Assembly: GCA_013399895.1 (NCBI GenBank)
Contig: VXBA01001693.1
Span: forward strand, 816,123 to 880,122
Direction of reading: 5' to 3'
Source of the DNA: Serilophus lunatus
Taxonomy: Eukaryota > Chordata > Aves > Passeriformes > Eurylaimidae
DNA length: 64,000 nucleotides
Shown: in pieces, positions 14,501 to 26,353 of the stretch
How the letters are laid out: every line of letters begins with the position of its first letter
How positions within the stretch are numbered: position 1 is the first letter of the stretch
Notes under the pieces: generated by a model
Database searches by the model: none
Seen by the model: only the letters and a program-made list of their open reading frames with translations
Told to the model about the DNA's origin: nothing
Made by a program: the position numbers and the translations under genes

Positions 14501-14599
14501 ATAGGTGTGAGGCTCTGCAAGTGGAACTGTACAATAATGAGGATGATGGTTCATTTAGCATGGAGGTGTCACCAGGGTTAGTCAGCTTATGCTCTCTGT
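11561..14599 (+). other. BCKDHB intron, no gene seen
   Basis: AT-rich intronic sequence with a short (CCAA)n run at about 11745-11763 and scattered T runs. The last 200 bp (from about 14390) become GC-richer and may be further decayed 5' CR1 sequence leading into the copy at 14600. I find no exon. Confidence 0.5.
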
Positions 14600-15171
14600 C
14601 AAAACTGCTTCTATAAAGAGAAGAAGATGGAACATTTTCATAGGGGACTTCCTTATGAAGGGAACAGAAGGCTCCATATACAGACTGGATCCACTTCTTA
14701 GGGAAGCCTGCTGCCTCTCTGGGGCCTGGGTTAGAGATGTGGCTTAAAGAAGTTTATGGAGCTGGATGGGATCCACCCAAGGGTATTGAGGGAGCTGATG
14801 GAGGTGATCACTGAGCTTTCTGTGAAGTTGTGGTTCTCTACAACTACTTGAAAGGAAGTTGTAACTAAGTGAGGCTTGTTCACTTCTCTCAAAGTAATAA
14901 GTGATAAGACAAGAGAAGATGGCCTCAAGTTGTGCCACAGAAGGTTTAGATTGGGTATTAGGAGACATTTTTTCACAGAAAGGATTGTCAAGCATTGGAA
15001 CAGGCTGCCAATGGAAGTGGTAAAATCGCCATCCCTAGAGATATTTAAAAGATGTGTAGATGTGGTACCTGGGAACATGGTTTACAGGTGGACCTGGCAA
15101 TATTAGGCTAATGGTTGGACTCAATGATCTTGGAGGTCTTTTCCAACCTTAATGATTCTGTTATTCAATGA
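14600..15171 (+). mobile_element. CR1 LINE with internal deletion, 3' end intact
   Basis: The 5' part resembles CR1 leader/ORF sequence ('cataggggacttcc', then 'gaagcctgctgcctctctgggg'), followed by 'ggatgggatccacccaaggg' from ORF2. After about 14815 the sequence jumps to the 3' end: 'ctctacaactacttgaaagg', then 'ggaacaggctgccaatggaag', and a terminal 'ttccaaccttaatgattctg'. Most of ORF2, including the reverse transcriptase, is therefore missing, so the element cannot move. A 76-codon plus-strand frame (14876-15106) encodes the CR1 C-terminal segment with FFTERIVKHWNRLP, which is typical of the family. Confidence 0.85.
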
Positions 15172-18100
15172 GCCTATTAATAAAATGTGAGTGAAGCAGA
15201 AGGAGCAGCTGTCCTTTAAATATTTATACCTTTGAATATATCTATATGCCTATAGATTGCTATAAAATAAGGACTCACAGTTATAAATCTCAGTGAGGGG
15301 GAAATGCTCTCACTTATGGTTAATGTGTGAATAGGTATTTATGGTACCAAAACCCAATCAAAATTACTATTTAATCTACTGTATTTTCTTTAACAAAGTT
15401 ACGTCCTACATGATCTAGCAAGATACAGTTTCCCAAGTATCTAGAAGCCTTAGTTTTATATATGTCTAAAGCTCACTGGATTGTAGGAGCACCTTGTAAT
15501 GGTGTCTGTTTAAAGGAGGAACTAAAGGCTAAATATATGCTTCTTTTTCTGAAGATAACTACAAAATCAGCCTCTTACCCTATAATAGCAAATATTCAGT
15601 GGGAAGTTCGTAAGTGATACCAAACTAAACCTTTCAATCCCAACCTTAAATTATTCTCAGAAAAGTAAAGTGCACCTTTTTAAACATTACTTGCTTGATG
15701 AATGACAGTTTTGAAATAATACATAAAGAGTAAGAGGTAGTGTTTTACACAGTGCAGCTGAGAAATAGGAGGATTAAAAGTTTTTGAAAATATTTATTAA
15801 CTATTAAATATTTTAATATTTAAATATTTTTTTCAGATAGGAAAAAAAAGAAACTGAAATAGATCTGTCAAAAGTCTATCTTGCTTTAGCAGTGTGGTGC
15901 ATTTACCCAATGCTTGAGTTTTCAAATATCCTGAAATAGTGACAGAGATCTGAATTTTTATGCAAAACAATTGCTCTAACTCTAATCCTCTCACTAATAT
16001 TACTGGAAAGAGAGTAGCCCAAAAAGAGAGCTGAGTTCTTGGCATTTCAGGAGTGTTTGTAAAGTGCAGAATTCATGAAGAGAAGAGGAGGGAACACACA
16101 ATCAGGGTGATAGTCTTGAAAAGGGCAGATGACATTAATTCTGGAGGACAAACGTATGAAGCGCAACAAAATAAGTGTGGTGGAAGCTGTGCTACAAAAC
16201 TGGCTCTACCCTTGACTTACTAGCTTTGGTAATTGTGCAGACTGAGAGGATTATATACTTGAAAATATTTACAAATTGTATTTAAAAATGCGAGAGGATT
16301 GTATCAGGAAAATATGTTCTGTTGCGAGATATTCTTCCCTGTCACTCAAGCTTTTCCACAAATATTTTGTTATGGAAATTTCCTTCTTATGGTTATAATT
16401 ATGTTGGCGCTTTTCTGAATTTGGACATTTCTTTCCTTAAGAATAAAACATTAACAATTTAAATTTTAAATGCTATTCTTAAATTTTTGCTCAGGTTCAT
16501 AGGATCCACATGTGAGCAGATCTTACAATTCAGTAGACTTGAGAATGATCTTCCGTATTTAAATTTTTGAAAATCGTGATGTTTGCAATAATTTGCTGTG
16601 CAAATGCAGTTGGTGCTTTGATTTTATCATGTGGTATAACCTCTAACTACTCAGATTGTTGGAAAAGCTGGTTCAGACTTCACAGAACAAAGTGTTTTGA
16701 GCCGGTTGGAACTGCTGATTGTTTCGTTTCTGTAGCTGGGAAGTGGTGAGCAACCCATTAATCATGTTTCTTCTGTGAGTTTTCACCCTTTAATATTAAG
16801 AAAATTCCTTCTCAGCATTGCTTAGTATTTATAGCAAGGGAATTGAAAACCAGGATTTTCAGCTGCAAGATGTGGGTATTTACATTTTAAACTGAGGGAG
16901 GCCAGAGTCATTAATCTCAGTTATCCAGGGACTGAGTGATAGCATAGAATCAGCCAGCACCTGATTCTAGGGAGGTGGGAAAAGGTTTGATCTTCGTTGT
17001 AAAACAAATAGATTAAAGATGCTACTGTGCAGATAACTGTGCTGATAGTCAAGTGTGTTACAATGATATAAACTGTTGAGCATTTCCACACTTTCTTTTT
17101 AACACTGCAGCACTTTTTGGCATGTGGGAGATTTTAGTACTGGTTCTTTGTGTTTTTTTGGCTGGACAGTATTCCTCAGTAGCTCTCTTGATTTAAGACA
17201 TACTCTACGATGACATCTACCAGCATGTATTAAAATGTTGGCCTTTGTGAAAAATAAAGGTTCACTTTACTATGTAGGCAACTGTCAGGATAATGACCAG
17301 GACTCACAGTAATTGTGTATACTGTATACATTTTTGTGTGTTCTTTATGAGTCAAATAACTTATATTTAGTGTTGATAACTTTTTATATAAAGCGGACTG
17401 AATTTTTGTTTCACTTATTGTTTGACTGTACAATTGCTTGGGCCAGGGTAACTGAAGGGAGTGGGAAATTTTGGTGCCATAAGCTTCCTCCGTAGTTGCC
17501 ATGCCCCCCCATCTTCTCCCTCAAACTGTGAGGCAGCTTTAGACAACTAGCTTAAACCAGATGCTGGCTCTAAAATAGCCAATTGAGGTTAGAAACTGCC
17601 CACTTTGTTGGAAAGATTTCAGATATTTTGTTGATGAAACAGTTTTGAATTAAACATTTTACTGTCCAAAATGCATTTTGAAGTTCTTTCACATAATTCT
17701 CAGCTGTGGTTGTTGCCGTTTCCCTCTGGGTAGTACAGTAACACAATTCAATGGTTTCTGAGTAACAAAACCTGCTTTTAAGTGTCTTAAACCAGCAAAA
17801 CTGGGGGTTCAGTGCTTGCTTTGTGACTTGAGGGCCTGAGATGTGATACCCAAGGTATGGCTGCCTGTTCAGTGGAGGGGAGGGCTGTGGGAGATGCCCC
17901 CACAACTGTGGGGGCTCTACCATGAGGACCCTTACCAGTCACTGCAGTGGAGCACACACACGCTTCTTGAAATGTGTTTCCTGCAAGGTGGAAGTTTTGG
18001 GTCTGGAAGTTGCCTAGGGAATTTGCAGAAGGTGTTTGGTTTGAATTCAAAAATAAACATGGAAGAGGGCCCACGAAATTGGTTTTATTGAAGCCAACTT

Positions 18101-21100
18101 TTGATGGGTGGAACGGATGACTTTTCTCAGGGGCTCACTTCCAGGCCATCAGATGAAGCAGATTGGTCAATATATTTGAATGAATTGAACTACAATAATT
18201 ATAAAGCAAAATCTGTTGTCTCAGCTTTTACAGTTTTTTGCCAGATGTCACAGAAATGTGAATATTTGATAGTGTGTATGCCTGTCTTCTTTGATGACCA
18301 GAGTACCCGTGGACTGTGTCCTGCCTGATGGCAAAAAACCCCAAAAACAAACCAGGGAGTTGTTTTACAACAAATGTTTCTTGCTTTGAATCTACAGTTT
18401 AGTGGGCTGTAAAATGTTCAATCAGTAAAATAAATGTGAGTTTAGTGCATTAACATGTTTTGTACTGTTTGTTTCACAAAAAGAAACAACCCTTTGTGTT
18501 GTTTACTACTGCCAACTCTGACTTAGGTCTGAGAGTTTTAAGTAAACATGGAAAGCATTTGACAGCTCATTCACAGGTTTTAATCTTTATACAACTTTTT
18601 TTTTGACAATTCCTGAGCTAGTCCTTTTGTTTACACCATAAAAAGAATTCAGAATGGTAATTAGTGAAAGTAAGAATGAAATAATTCACTATGTTTTTCT
18701 ATGTGAATATTAATAGCAATTATGAAATATAGTCCATAGAAAATGTATGGGTTTCTTATTACCTCTGTAATATAGGATATTTCTTTACGTAGTTGGTTAC
18801 TAAAAAGTAATAGGTTACCTCTAATACCCTTTATGTATACACCAAGCACATTTACCAATTATCACCATTTCAAGTAAGTATTTTAAACCTTAATTTTATA
18901 AAACACAGCATAAGATGATTGCAATTTGAATTAATTGCTTCCATGTGATCTGGTTTGTTGTAGCACTACAGCTTTAGAATCTGAAAGCTATCCCCATGCC
19001 TATTTCATAGCATGAAATTTAACAGTAAATTGTAGAACATAATTACAGAAAAATACAAGACCGTAATGTTAGATATATTCTTTCTGTGCTAAATTGATCT
19101 GTTTATTATTTCTTACTTTTTAACAAATTATTAAATTTCATTATAAAGGTCAGAAAAATGTTGAACTAATTAGTATTAGCTCTTCAGAAAAAAGGATAAT
19201 TTTTGATTTTAAAAACCCCACTGATCAGAACACTGTAGACCTTAAAAATAAGTTTTCCATATATAAAAATTTTGATAGTAATTACGGTTTTGTATGTGGA
19301 ACTCTGTATGTTAAATTTTTTTATATTTTAACTTTTTTATGACTAAATGAAAAATTTTCCTTTTTACAGCTGTTCACAGGTTTTATAGTCAAAAGCAGTT
19401 TTGAATAATACAATGGAAATTTCTTGGGGCTACATTTATACTTTTGCCAAATAATGTAATTAATTCAGTGCAAAAGTAAATTTGAGTATAATATAATTAT
19501 AAAAACCCACAAACTTTATAATTAAATGCAGTCATCTTATTTTAAAGCAATTTACTGTATATGAATAGTCTGTTAGTTGATGCTGAGCACAGGTCGAGTT
19601 CCATATGCTTCATAACCTGATCTTAGTGTACAAAATCTTTGGAGCAAAATAAACATATGTGTAAATGAATTATTTTAACATTCAAATTTTATAATATAAT
19701 TCCTCTGAATCATGAAACCTCAGACGTAAGATGTTCCATCAGGGAGGCAGAAATACTGGTAATTCTGAAATCCAAAAAGCATACAAGAAATAGTTTATGA
19801 GTCCAAAGACAACTCAAGTGGTGTTCCTGCAAAAACTTAATGGGAAAAAAAAAGGGCAGAAAACTCCACTCCTTAAATCCTGCATTATAATGTAAAAGCT
19901 CCATGCTTTTGTTGGACAGCTGAGATGGATGAATTGTATTTTCAGATTGGCCGCTGCTCTGAATAGAGTCAAACTTATACTATTCTGTATTGTCACAGAA
20001 AAAAAGTTATCTGCAGGCCCAAGTTTCACTAATTAAATCCTGGAAGGCCCCTTGGGTGGCTAGCATTGACTGGTGTTATTCCAGAGAAACAAGCATTGCA
20101 TTTCATTTATGAAATACTCAAACAGAAATATGTATCTGTCCCTTAGCCTAAAATAGTTCCAATATTTTTCTTTAAGATGAACTGTAAAAGATGTGCAGAC
20201 TCTTATATTTTAGTATGTCTGGAAGTCATGGCTAGAGCCAAGACATTAATGGTAGGGAAAGAAGAAGAGAAATGAAAATTGCTGAGAACCTGGAGGAGGA
20301 ATAAGCATTCAATTCAGCTGGTTTTGGGCTGCTAGTATTTAGTGCCTACAAATCTATTCATTTCAGTCTGGCAGGAAGCTAATTACATGCAACAGTTTCA
20401 TTATTTAGCAAAAAAGATAAAGTACCTTTATTTTAGGACTGGCTGTTGATTATTTGGCAAAATACTGTTCTGTTAGAAAATGCCAATGTCAGATATTTTT
20501 GCCAGTTTTACCAGAAGATTTTTTTCAGGGAGTAGTAGTTCTATCTTTTCAGGTGGAATTTCTGACAAACTTGGTGTTCTTGGTTGAAAGTTTGAACTTC
20601 TTTCCTGAGCAGTTTCTTTGTTTTGCATTTGCAGCTGTTGGATAAAATGCATATATGAGGAGGAATAGGAACTGAGGAGCTGCCATCCCTGGGATGAGCA
20701 CCCTGGCCACAGGCAGAAGTGCCATACTTGTGCTCCCTTCTTTGCTGTTCAGTCGCACTGTGACTTTTGGGATGCCACAAGGAGAATGTTCCTTTTTTTC
20801 AATTTTATCCTTCTCTGTGGCTGTTTATTAGGGAAGTTCTATATTCATGTGAGTACTTAAAAATTAGTCTTTCTTTTTTGTTTATTTGGTTTTTACTTGC
20901 TTATTGCAGAATAGCTGCAACTACCCTACATAGGGGTTAAGTTCCAAACATCAGATTCTTGCTGGCCTGCATTGGGAATGCTATTTGGCTGAGAATAAGA
21001 AATACTGAATATAAAAAGCTAACATTAAATAGCCTATACTGTAGGTGTCAAGTTCAAGTCTGCAATATATGCATATATCTGAGTCAATCACAAGAGATAC

Positions 21101-21678
21101 TGATATAGATGGAATTAATGTGATTATATGCTAATAATATATTCATGGAGTTACGCTGTATTCAGTCCTAAAGGGCAGAATTGAAAGGAGAGAAAATATC
21201 TCCCAAGTATGAGTTGTAACACCATATATTGCTATGCACTGAATCAAAAAATTGTTCCCATTTATCCAGAATGCTTCAGGTAAGCAATTTATCTTCTGAA
21301 TATATCAAGAATGTTTCAGATGAGCAAGGAACTGGTAAATAATACAAAAGAAACAATCCATTAAAAAATGAAATTACATCATCAATGTTGCATTTAGAAG
21401 ACCACTTTAACAACTTCCCCTCAGAACAATCCTACTTGGTTAAACCAAAATTGATAAATCTAATTTTCTTTAAGGCAAAATCCTCTAAATAGTATGTATT
21501 TAACTGCTGTCTGTATTCAGATTACTAAGAAAAGGATTTCTCATATAAGTAAGCATGATTAGATTAAGTGACTAAATGTGGATGTTAACATCTTTGCAAA
21601 AGTTGCAAAGAAACTTTTACTGATCTTTAAAAATAGTTCCAATTTAGCTTTAAGTAGGAAGATCTGAACTCTCATATT
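15172..21678 (+). other. BCKDHB intron, no gene seen
   Basis: AT-rich intronic DNA. It contains an AT-only low-complexity tract (about 15780-15835) and a perfect 9-bp-arm GC hairpin at 17896-17915. There is no exon or dated repeat that I can defend. Confidence 0.6.
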
Positions 21679-21684
21679 CATATG
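21679..21684. repeat. 5' target-site duplication CATATG
   Basis: Six-base direct repeat immediately before the LTR at 21685. Its partner is at 22154-22159. Confidence 0.85.
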
Positions 21685-22153
21685 TGTCGAGGAATGGTTG
21701 GCAGAGAAGGGACATGGATCCCTGTCCCTGGAGCCACTGCTGCAGCAAACATCATGTTAGCTAAGTAAACTGCAATGCTAGCTAAGTGAGCTTGAATTAG
21801 GGAGGTAGGCCATAGTGTAGAATGCAAGGCTTGCTGACAAGGGGGAGTTAGAGCCTCCCTGACCTTGTAGTTAGTGAAAAACAAAGGGCTAATAGTAAAC
21901 AAGGGAAAGTCCCCTCATAACTCTGGAAAGTACCGACTGGTAGCTAAGACGACCACGAGTAGGTGGGCTTTGCAAGGTACGGCCATTGAGCCGTAACCAA
22001 TTACGCTATATTGCTAAAAATACTAGCCTATTATGTTGTATTGCTATAAATAGTATATGTAAGAAAAGTATAAAAGGTGTAAAACTTGGCAATAAACCGA
22101 AGCTTGCTCTATAAATCACATTGATTTATTGCTTGTTTCCCCCGCCTCCTGCA
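21685..22153 (+). mobile_element. ERVK-type solo LTR (469 bp) with intact 6-bp TSD
   Basis: The element starts TGTCGAGGAATGG and ends CGCCTCCTGCA. It sits between perfect CATATG duplications (21679-21684 and 22154-22159). A 6-bp duplication is the ERVK/alpharetrovirus signature. A TATA box (TATAAAA at 22069-22075) is followed only about 20 nt later by AATAAA at 22091-22096. The poly(A) signal would thus sit just upstream of the start site and R would be very short, the layout known from avian sarcoma-leukosis-type LTRs. A CCAAT motif (aaccaattacg) lies near 22000. No gag, pol or env remains. The clean ends and exact TSD suggest a fairly recent insertion into the BCKDHB intron, in the same orientation as the gene. 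Confidence 0.9.
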
Positions 22154-22159
22154 CATATG
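22154..22159. repeat. 3' target-site duplication CATATG
   Basis: Partner of the 5' copy at 21679-21684. Both are perfect. Confidence 0.85.
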
Positions 22160-22991
22160 GAATTTTGAGCTACTGGAGGGAAACATCTGGTTCTAAATAC
22201 TACATATAACATTATAGATGGTTTTAGAAGTTTTGAGAGGCCAATGGATTAAACCAAAATAAATTGTCTCATATTTTAATTATATTTTTTATTTTTAGTA
22301 TAAAATAGATTATAGGACCAGCTTCACAGGTTATTGAATCACCTAATGATTTTTCTTCTTTATGGTATTTTTATTACCCACAGTCTTCATTCACCTTTAA
22401 AACTGAATATTATACCAACTTTGAATTCCAGCAGGTAACCAAGAAACTTGGAAGATATGGAGACCTTTCACCATTTGTGTACTGACAACGTATATTGTCT
22501 TGTATTTTATATCCATAAAGAATTTACCTCCTTTGGTAGTGGAATAAGGACTGGAAAGAGAGGGAAATATGAATGGATTTTTTCAAGTATTGTTGTCTCC
22601 TTTCATTGTTATCAGTGGACACTCTGACTAGGTCCTGGAGATTTTGTATTGGTCCATCATGGTATTAAATAGTTTCCACAATAATTCCATTTAATGTGAG
22701 CATTTGTCTCATCTCTGCAACTGCCTGTTCAAAGACAGTCACTGTAGTGAAGTGAATTTTTCTTCTTAATTACTCAAGTGGGATGTATTTAAAAATTGCA
22801 TCTCTAATCTATCCACTCCAGGCCTCCTTCCTAGTCAGTAAGAGTAAACATCTTCAAAAAGTGACAGATTTCATTTTAGAGTAAATCTCCCTGTGGAAAA
22901 ATTTGAAACTTTTTAGCAGTGCCTGAGAATTAAAGATCCTCCCTGATTGTCTCCTGAGATAACTGTCTCTCGTACATGAACATGAATAACA

Positions 22992-23056
22992 TTGTTTTTA
23001 ATAGTAACAAACCAATGAATTACACAGAACTGACTTTCCCTCTAAGTGATTTTTTT
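22992..23056 (+). repeat. Dispersed short repeat, copy A
   Basis: Shares with 26292-26353 a T-rich and AATA-rich lead, an exact 16-base core CAATGAATTACACAGA, and a trailing TCTAAGTG plus T run, in the same orientation 3.3 kb apart. Flanks diverge at once. The family is unknown to me. Confidence 0.55.
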
Positions 23057-26000
23057 AGTGTGAAGGGAGGCAGGTGGTGGAAATTAGAAAGAAATCTTTC
23101 AAATAGCTATTTTCAGATGCAAACAGTCATCATTTAGAAAAGTTATATCAAATAATTAAGAAAACCTTCAGAAGACGCTTGGCTGAAGGAAACCATTGTA
23201 CTTAATAAGAAAACTGCAAACTTGAATTTCAGCATGCTCTGGCCACTGTGCCACAGCAAACCTCAGCCATTGCTTTGTTTGGTCACATGGTCTTCTAGGG
23301 TGAAGTTGTTGCTTTTTCTCGGTGTAATTTGTAGTGACCACTAAAATAAGTAGAAATGCCTTGAAAAATTATACAGTGTTCAGAGAAAGCTGCTTAAACC
23401 TCTATTTTTGTCCAGCATTCAAAATAATACTGATTTTATGATGGACAGGAAACTATGAAGCCAACCAAACCCATAATTTCTGGAGTATCTTTGAATTCAT
23501 AGCAGATACAAACCACACAGCCTCTGAAATATGTTTTTCCTTTTCTTACTTTTTAGACCAATTTTTAAATTAAGAAATGTAAGTGATTATGGTTTAATTA
23601 AACATTTTAAAATGAAAGTTTTTCATTTGCAGCACATTTCTTGATCACTTGGTGCAGTGACAAAATGTAGCTGCAAAATGTTAATGAAGTATTAATTTCT
23701 TAATTTTTTAGAAGTCTTGTTTTCATTTATTTTGTTGTCAGTTTCTTTTAATAGTGGAATAGCAATGTAGCCTGTTTGAATAGTCATTTAGTAAATATAG
23801 TGAAAACTGATCAAAACTATAAAAAGTACCTCTACAAGAAAGCAGAAAAACTAATTATTTTAAGAAAGTTGATAAAATAATTATTTCATGCTTTTTAAGT
23901 CAGCCTGTACCTAAAATCTCAATCTCCAGTAAGATTTATGTGGTGTCTCTTAGAGTTTTTTTAATAAAGCTCTATACTTTCTGTAAAATCTCATTACATT
24001 TTCCTCCATTCAATTTTTTAAACATTTTCTGTAGAATAAAAATTACATCTTCATTCTCACCAGTCAGCTTTCATAACTGTTGCTTTTGCCTTCATATGAG
24101 AGAATATTTGTTATATGCACTAGGATTCTTCTACCTGTGGATTTGAATCATCAAGCAGTTTTCTATAAAATAAATATATTAGTATAAAATGACAGCTTGG
24201 TTTAAAGAATACACCATAAAATTCCTTATACTATTGTTTTGAGTAGTCTAGTAATTCCCTTCTGCTCTGACAGTGTTTTGCAAAGATGATAATTTAAAAA
24301 ATGCTGTGGACAAATACTAGGTAACCCTGACCTTTTCATGGGAGGACAGGGTAGTTCCATTGTACTTGTCTCTCCCTGGCTGCATGGCCAAGCTGTGAGT
24401 TTGCCCTGGTGAAGGGTGTGACGACAGCATCATTCTCACTGTGCTGCCCTGAATTGCAAATGCTTTGATATAAAAAGGGAGATCTGGTGGATTGAATTGT
24501 TTAATAACAGCCGCTGAAATTACATTTCCTTTGAATTTTGTTAGTTTGTGTTGAGCGAAGTACTTTTATTAAGATTTTACTGAGTCGGATACTTAGACTG
24601 TCAAAGCTGTCTTTGCAAGAATCCCTCAGCTGCCTCAACAGCTGTAAAAGTAAAAATACCACTCACTGACTATTAAAACTCTTGGCAGAAAATCCTTCCA
24701 GTCACTTCTGGCATGCTGAGCATAACCAGGAGATGTTTTTGCAAAATACTCAAATAAGTAATTAGGACGGTAGGTGATAAATGATGATCTAAAAGTGTAA
24801 AGTCTGAATGTATTGGTAGGATATTTCTAGCTTTGTTAGTAAAAGGTGTAAGATGTAATTAGGAGAAGGATAATCTTCGCTGAAAAGCTTAACAAATGTT
24901 TTTTTAACATTGCTCATTCATGCATAAAAGTGACCTGTGATCCGCAAATATTTTTACAAAAGAATAATTTTGTGGAGGCACTTCAGCTCCATTGATTTCT
25001 CTTGGATTATTCACTCGTGTTAACATATGTGTAGCAGTTTGCAGGATCATTTGTTGAATAGATGAGTTAGTAACTTAAGTAACTAAATAAAGCAAGAATC
25101 TTCAGATACTCATGGGCCTGGGAAATCATTCTAACCGTGGGGCTTTGGGCATGCTTTTAGAAAATATGTGGGTCCTGGTGCAAATATTCGTAATTGCCGC
25201 TTAAAAAAGTGCACAGGAAACTTGGAAAATCATACAGAATAACATAGTTTGTAGTGAAAGTGCTGTAAGGTGGTTTGTTGCTATGCAGAAGAAATAAATT
25301 ATATTTGACTAATTTTGTCATATCCTGAGTATATAATATATAGCATACATAATTTTTAGGAAAGACCTTAGACTGTTCCAGCTATGCTGCAGCAATAATT
25401 GCCTAGGAAAAAATAGTATTTCTGGTACTTGTGGCTAAAAATGGGAAGTGACCATCTAGTAGATTGCAATTAATTATCAAAAACCTGACTTGCCAAAGAG
25501 CATTGTTATGCCAATTAAGTCGGTGACATATTCTATAACCTGGGAGTCTTCATAGATCATCTTGAGAGTGTCCACCTTTTGTCATTTATTTTGTGGAAAA
25601 GAATTTCACTGGCTGCTGCACCACATGCTTAAACAATGCAAATTATACATCTACTGCAAACTACTTAATTCCTCTCCGCGTGTTATTCTGAACTGAATAT
25701 ATTTCAATTCTAGTCCTAGACACCACCAGAGTAGGTTTAAATTGTGTAAAATTTTAACAGAAAGTCTTACATTTTTGTAGAAAACAGAGTAGATTGGGAA
25801 GAAAATTACTTTTTATTTGTTTGCCTCCAGTTGTGGGAAAAATAAGGTGTTTGCCACAAATACAATGGAATTTCTGTTTGCTCTGTGGGTTTTTTGGTTT
25901 CTTTTCTATTGTAAATATGTGTGGACCATGGTGCTGGTTTCTTTGTGTGTTCTAACACCAGGACAACAAAGCCACTGACCAAGGCTCTAATCCCAACAGT

Positions 26001-26291
26001 TTCAAGTCAATGTTCTTGTAGTGAATTGTTTGTTGGAGTGGTTTTGTTGTGAGCTTGATGAAGAAAATTTAGCAAACAAGACCAGTCTTGTGTTGAGTTA
26101 TTAAAAGTCATTCTGTTCATTTTTGAAGCTAGCTGAAATTAAATTTGAAAGCAATGTTCAAGCTGCTGTATGAATGAGAACTTTTGTTTGTTCTATGTTA
26201 AAATACTTTTCTTTCATATGATAAATTTGACTTCATCTATAACTATTGTTTTATGTGATTTTTTTACTATAAAGACAATATTTGCCATTAA

Positions 26292-26353
26292 TTGCTTTTT
26301 AATAATAAGCCAATGAATTACACAGACTGGATTTTTTCCTTCTAAGTGCTTTT
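26292..26353 (+). repeat. Dispersed short repeat, copy B
   Basis: Second copy of the motif at 22992-23056, with the same core and trailing TCTAAGTG. Indels in the lead and middle give about 80% identity by eye. Confidence 0.55.

Noticed and set aside
16945..16965. CR1 tail-like 'gcatagaatcag'
   Set aside because: Only about 10 bases match and no CR1 body follows on either side.
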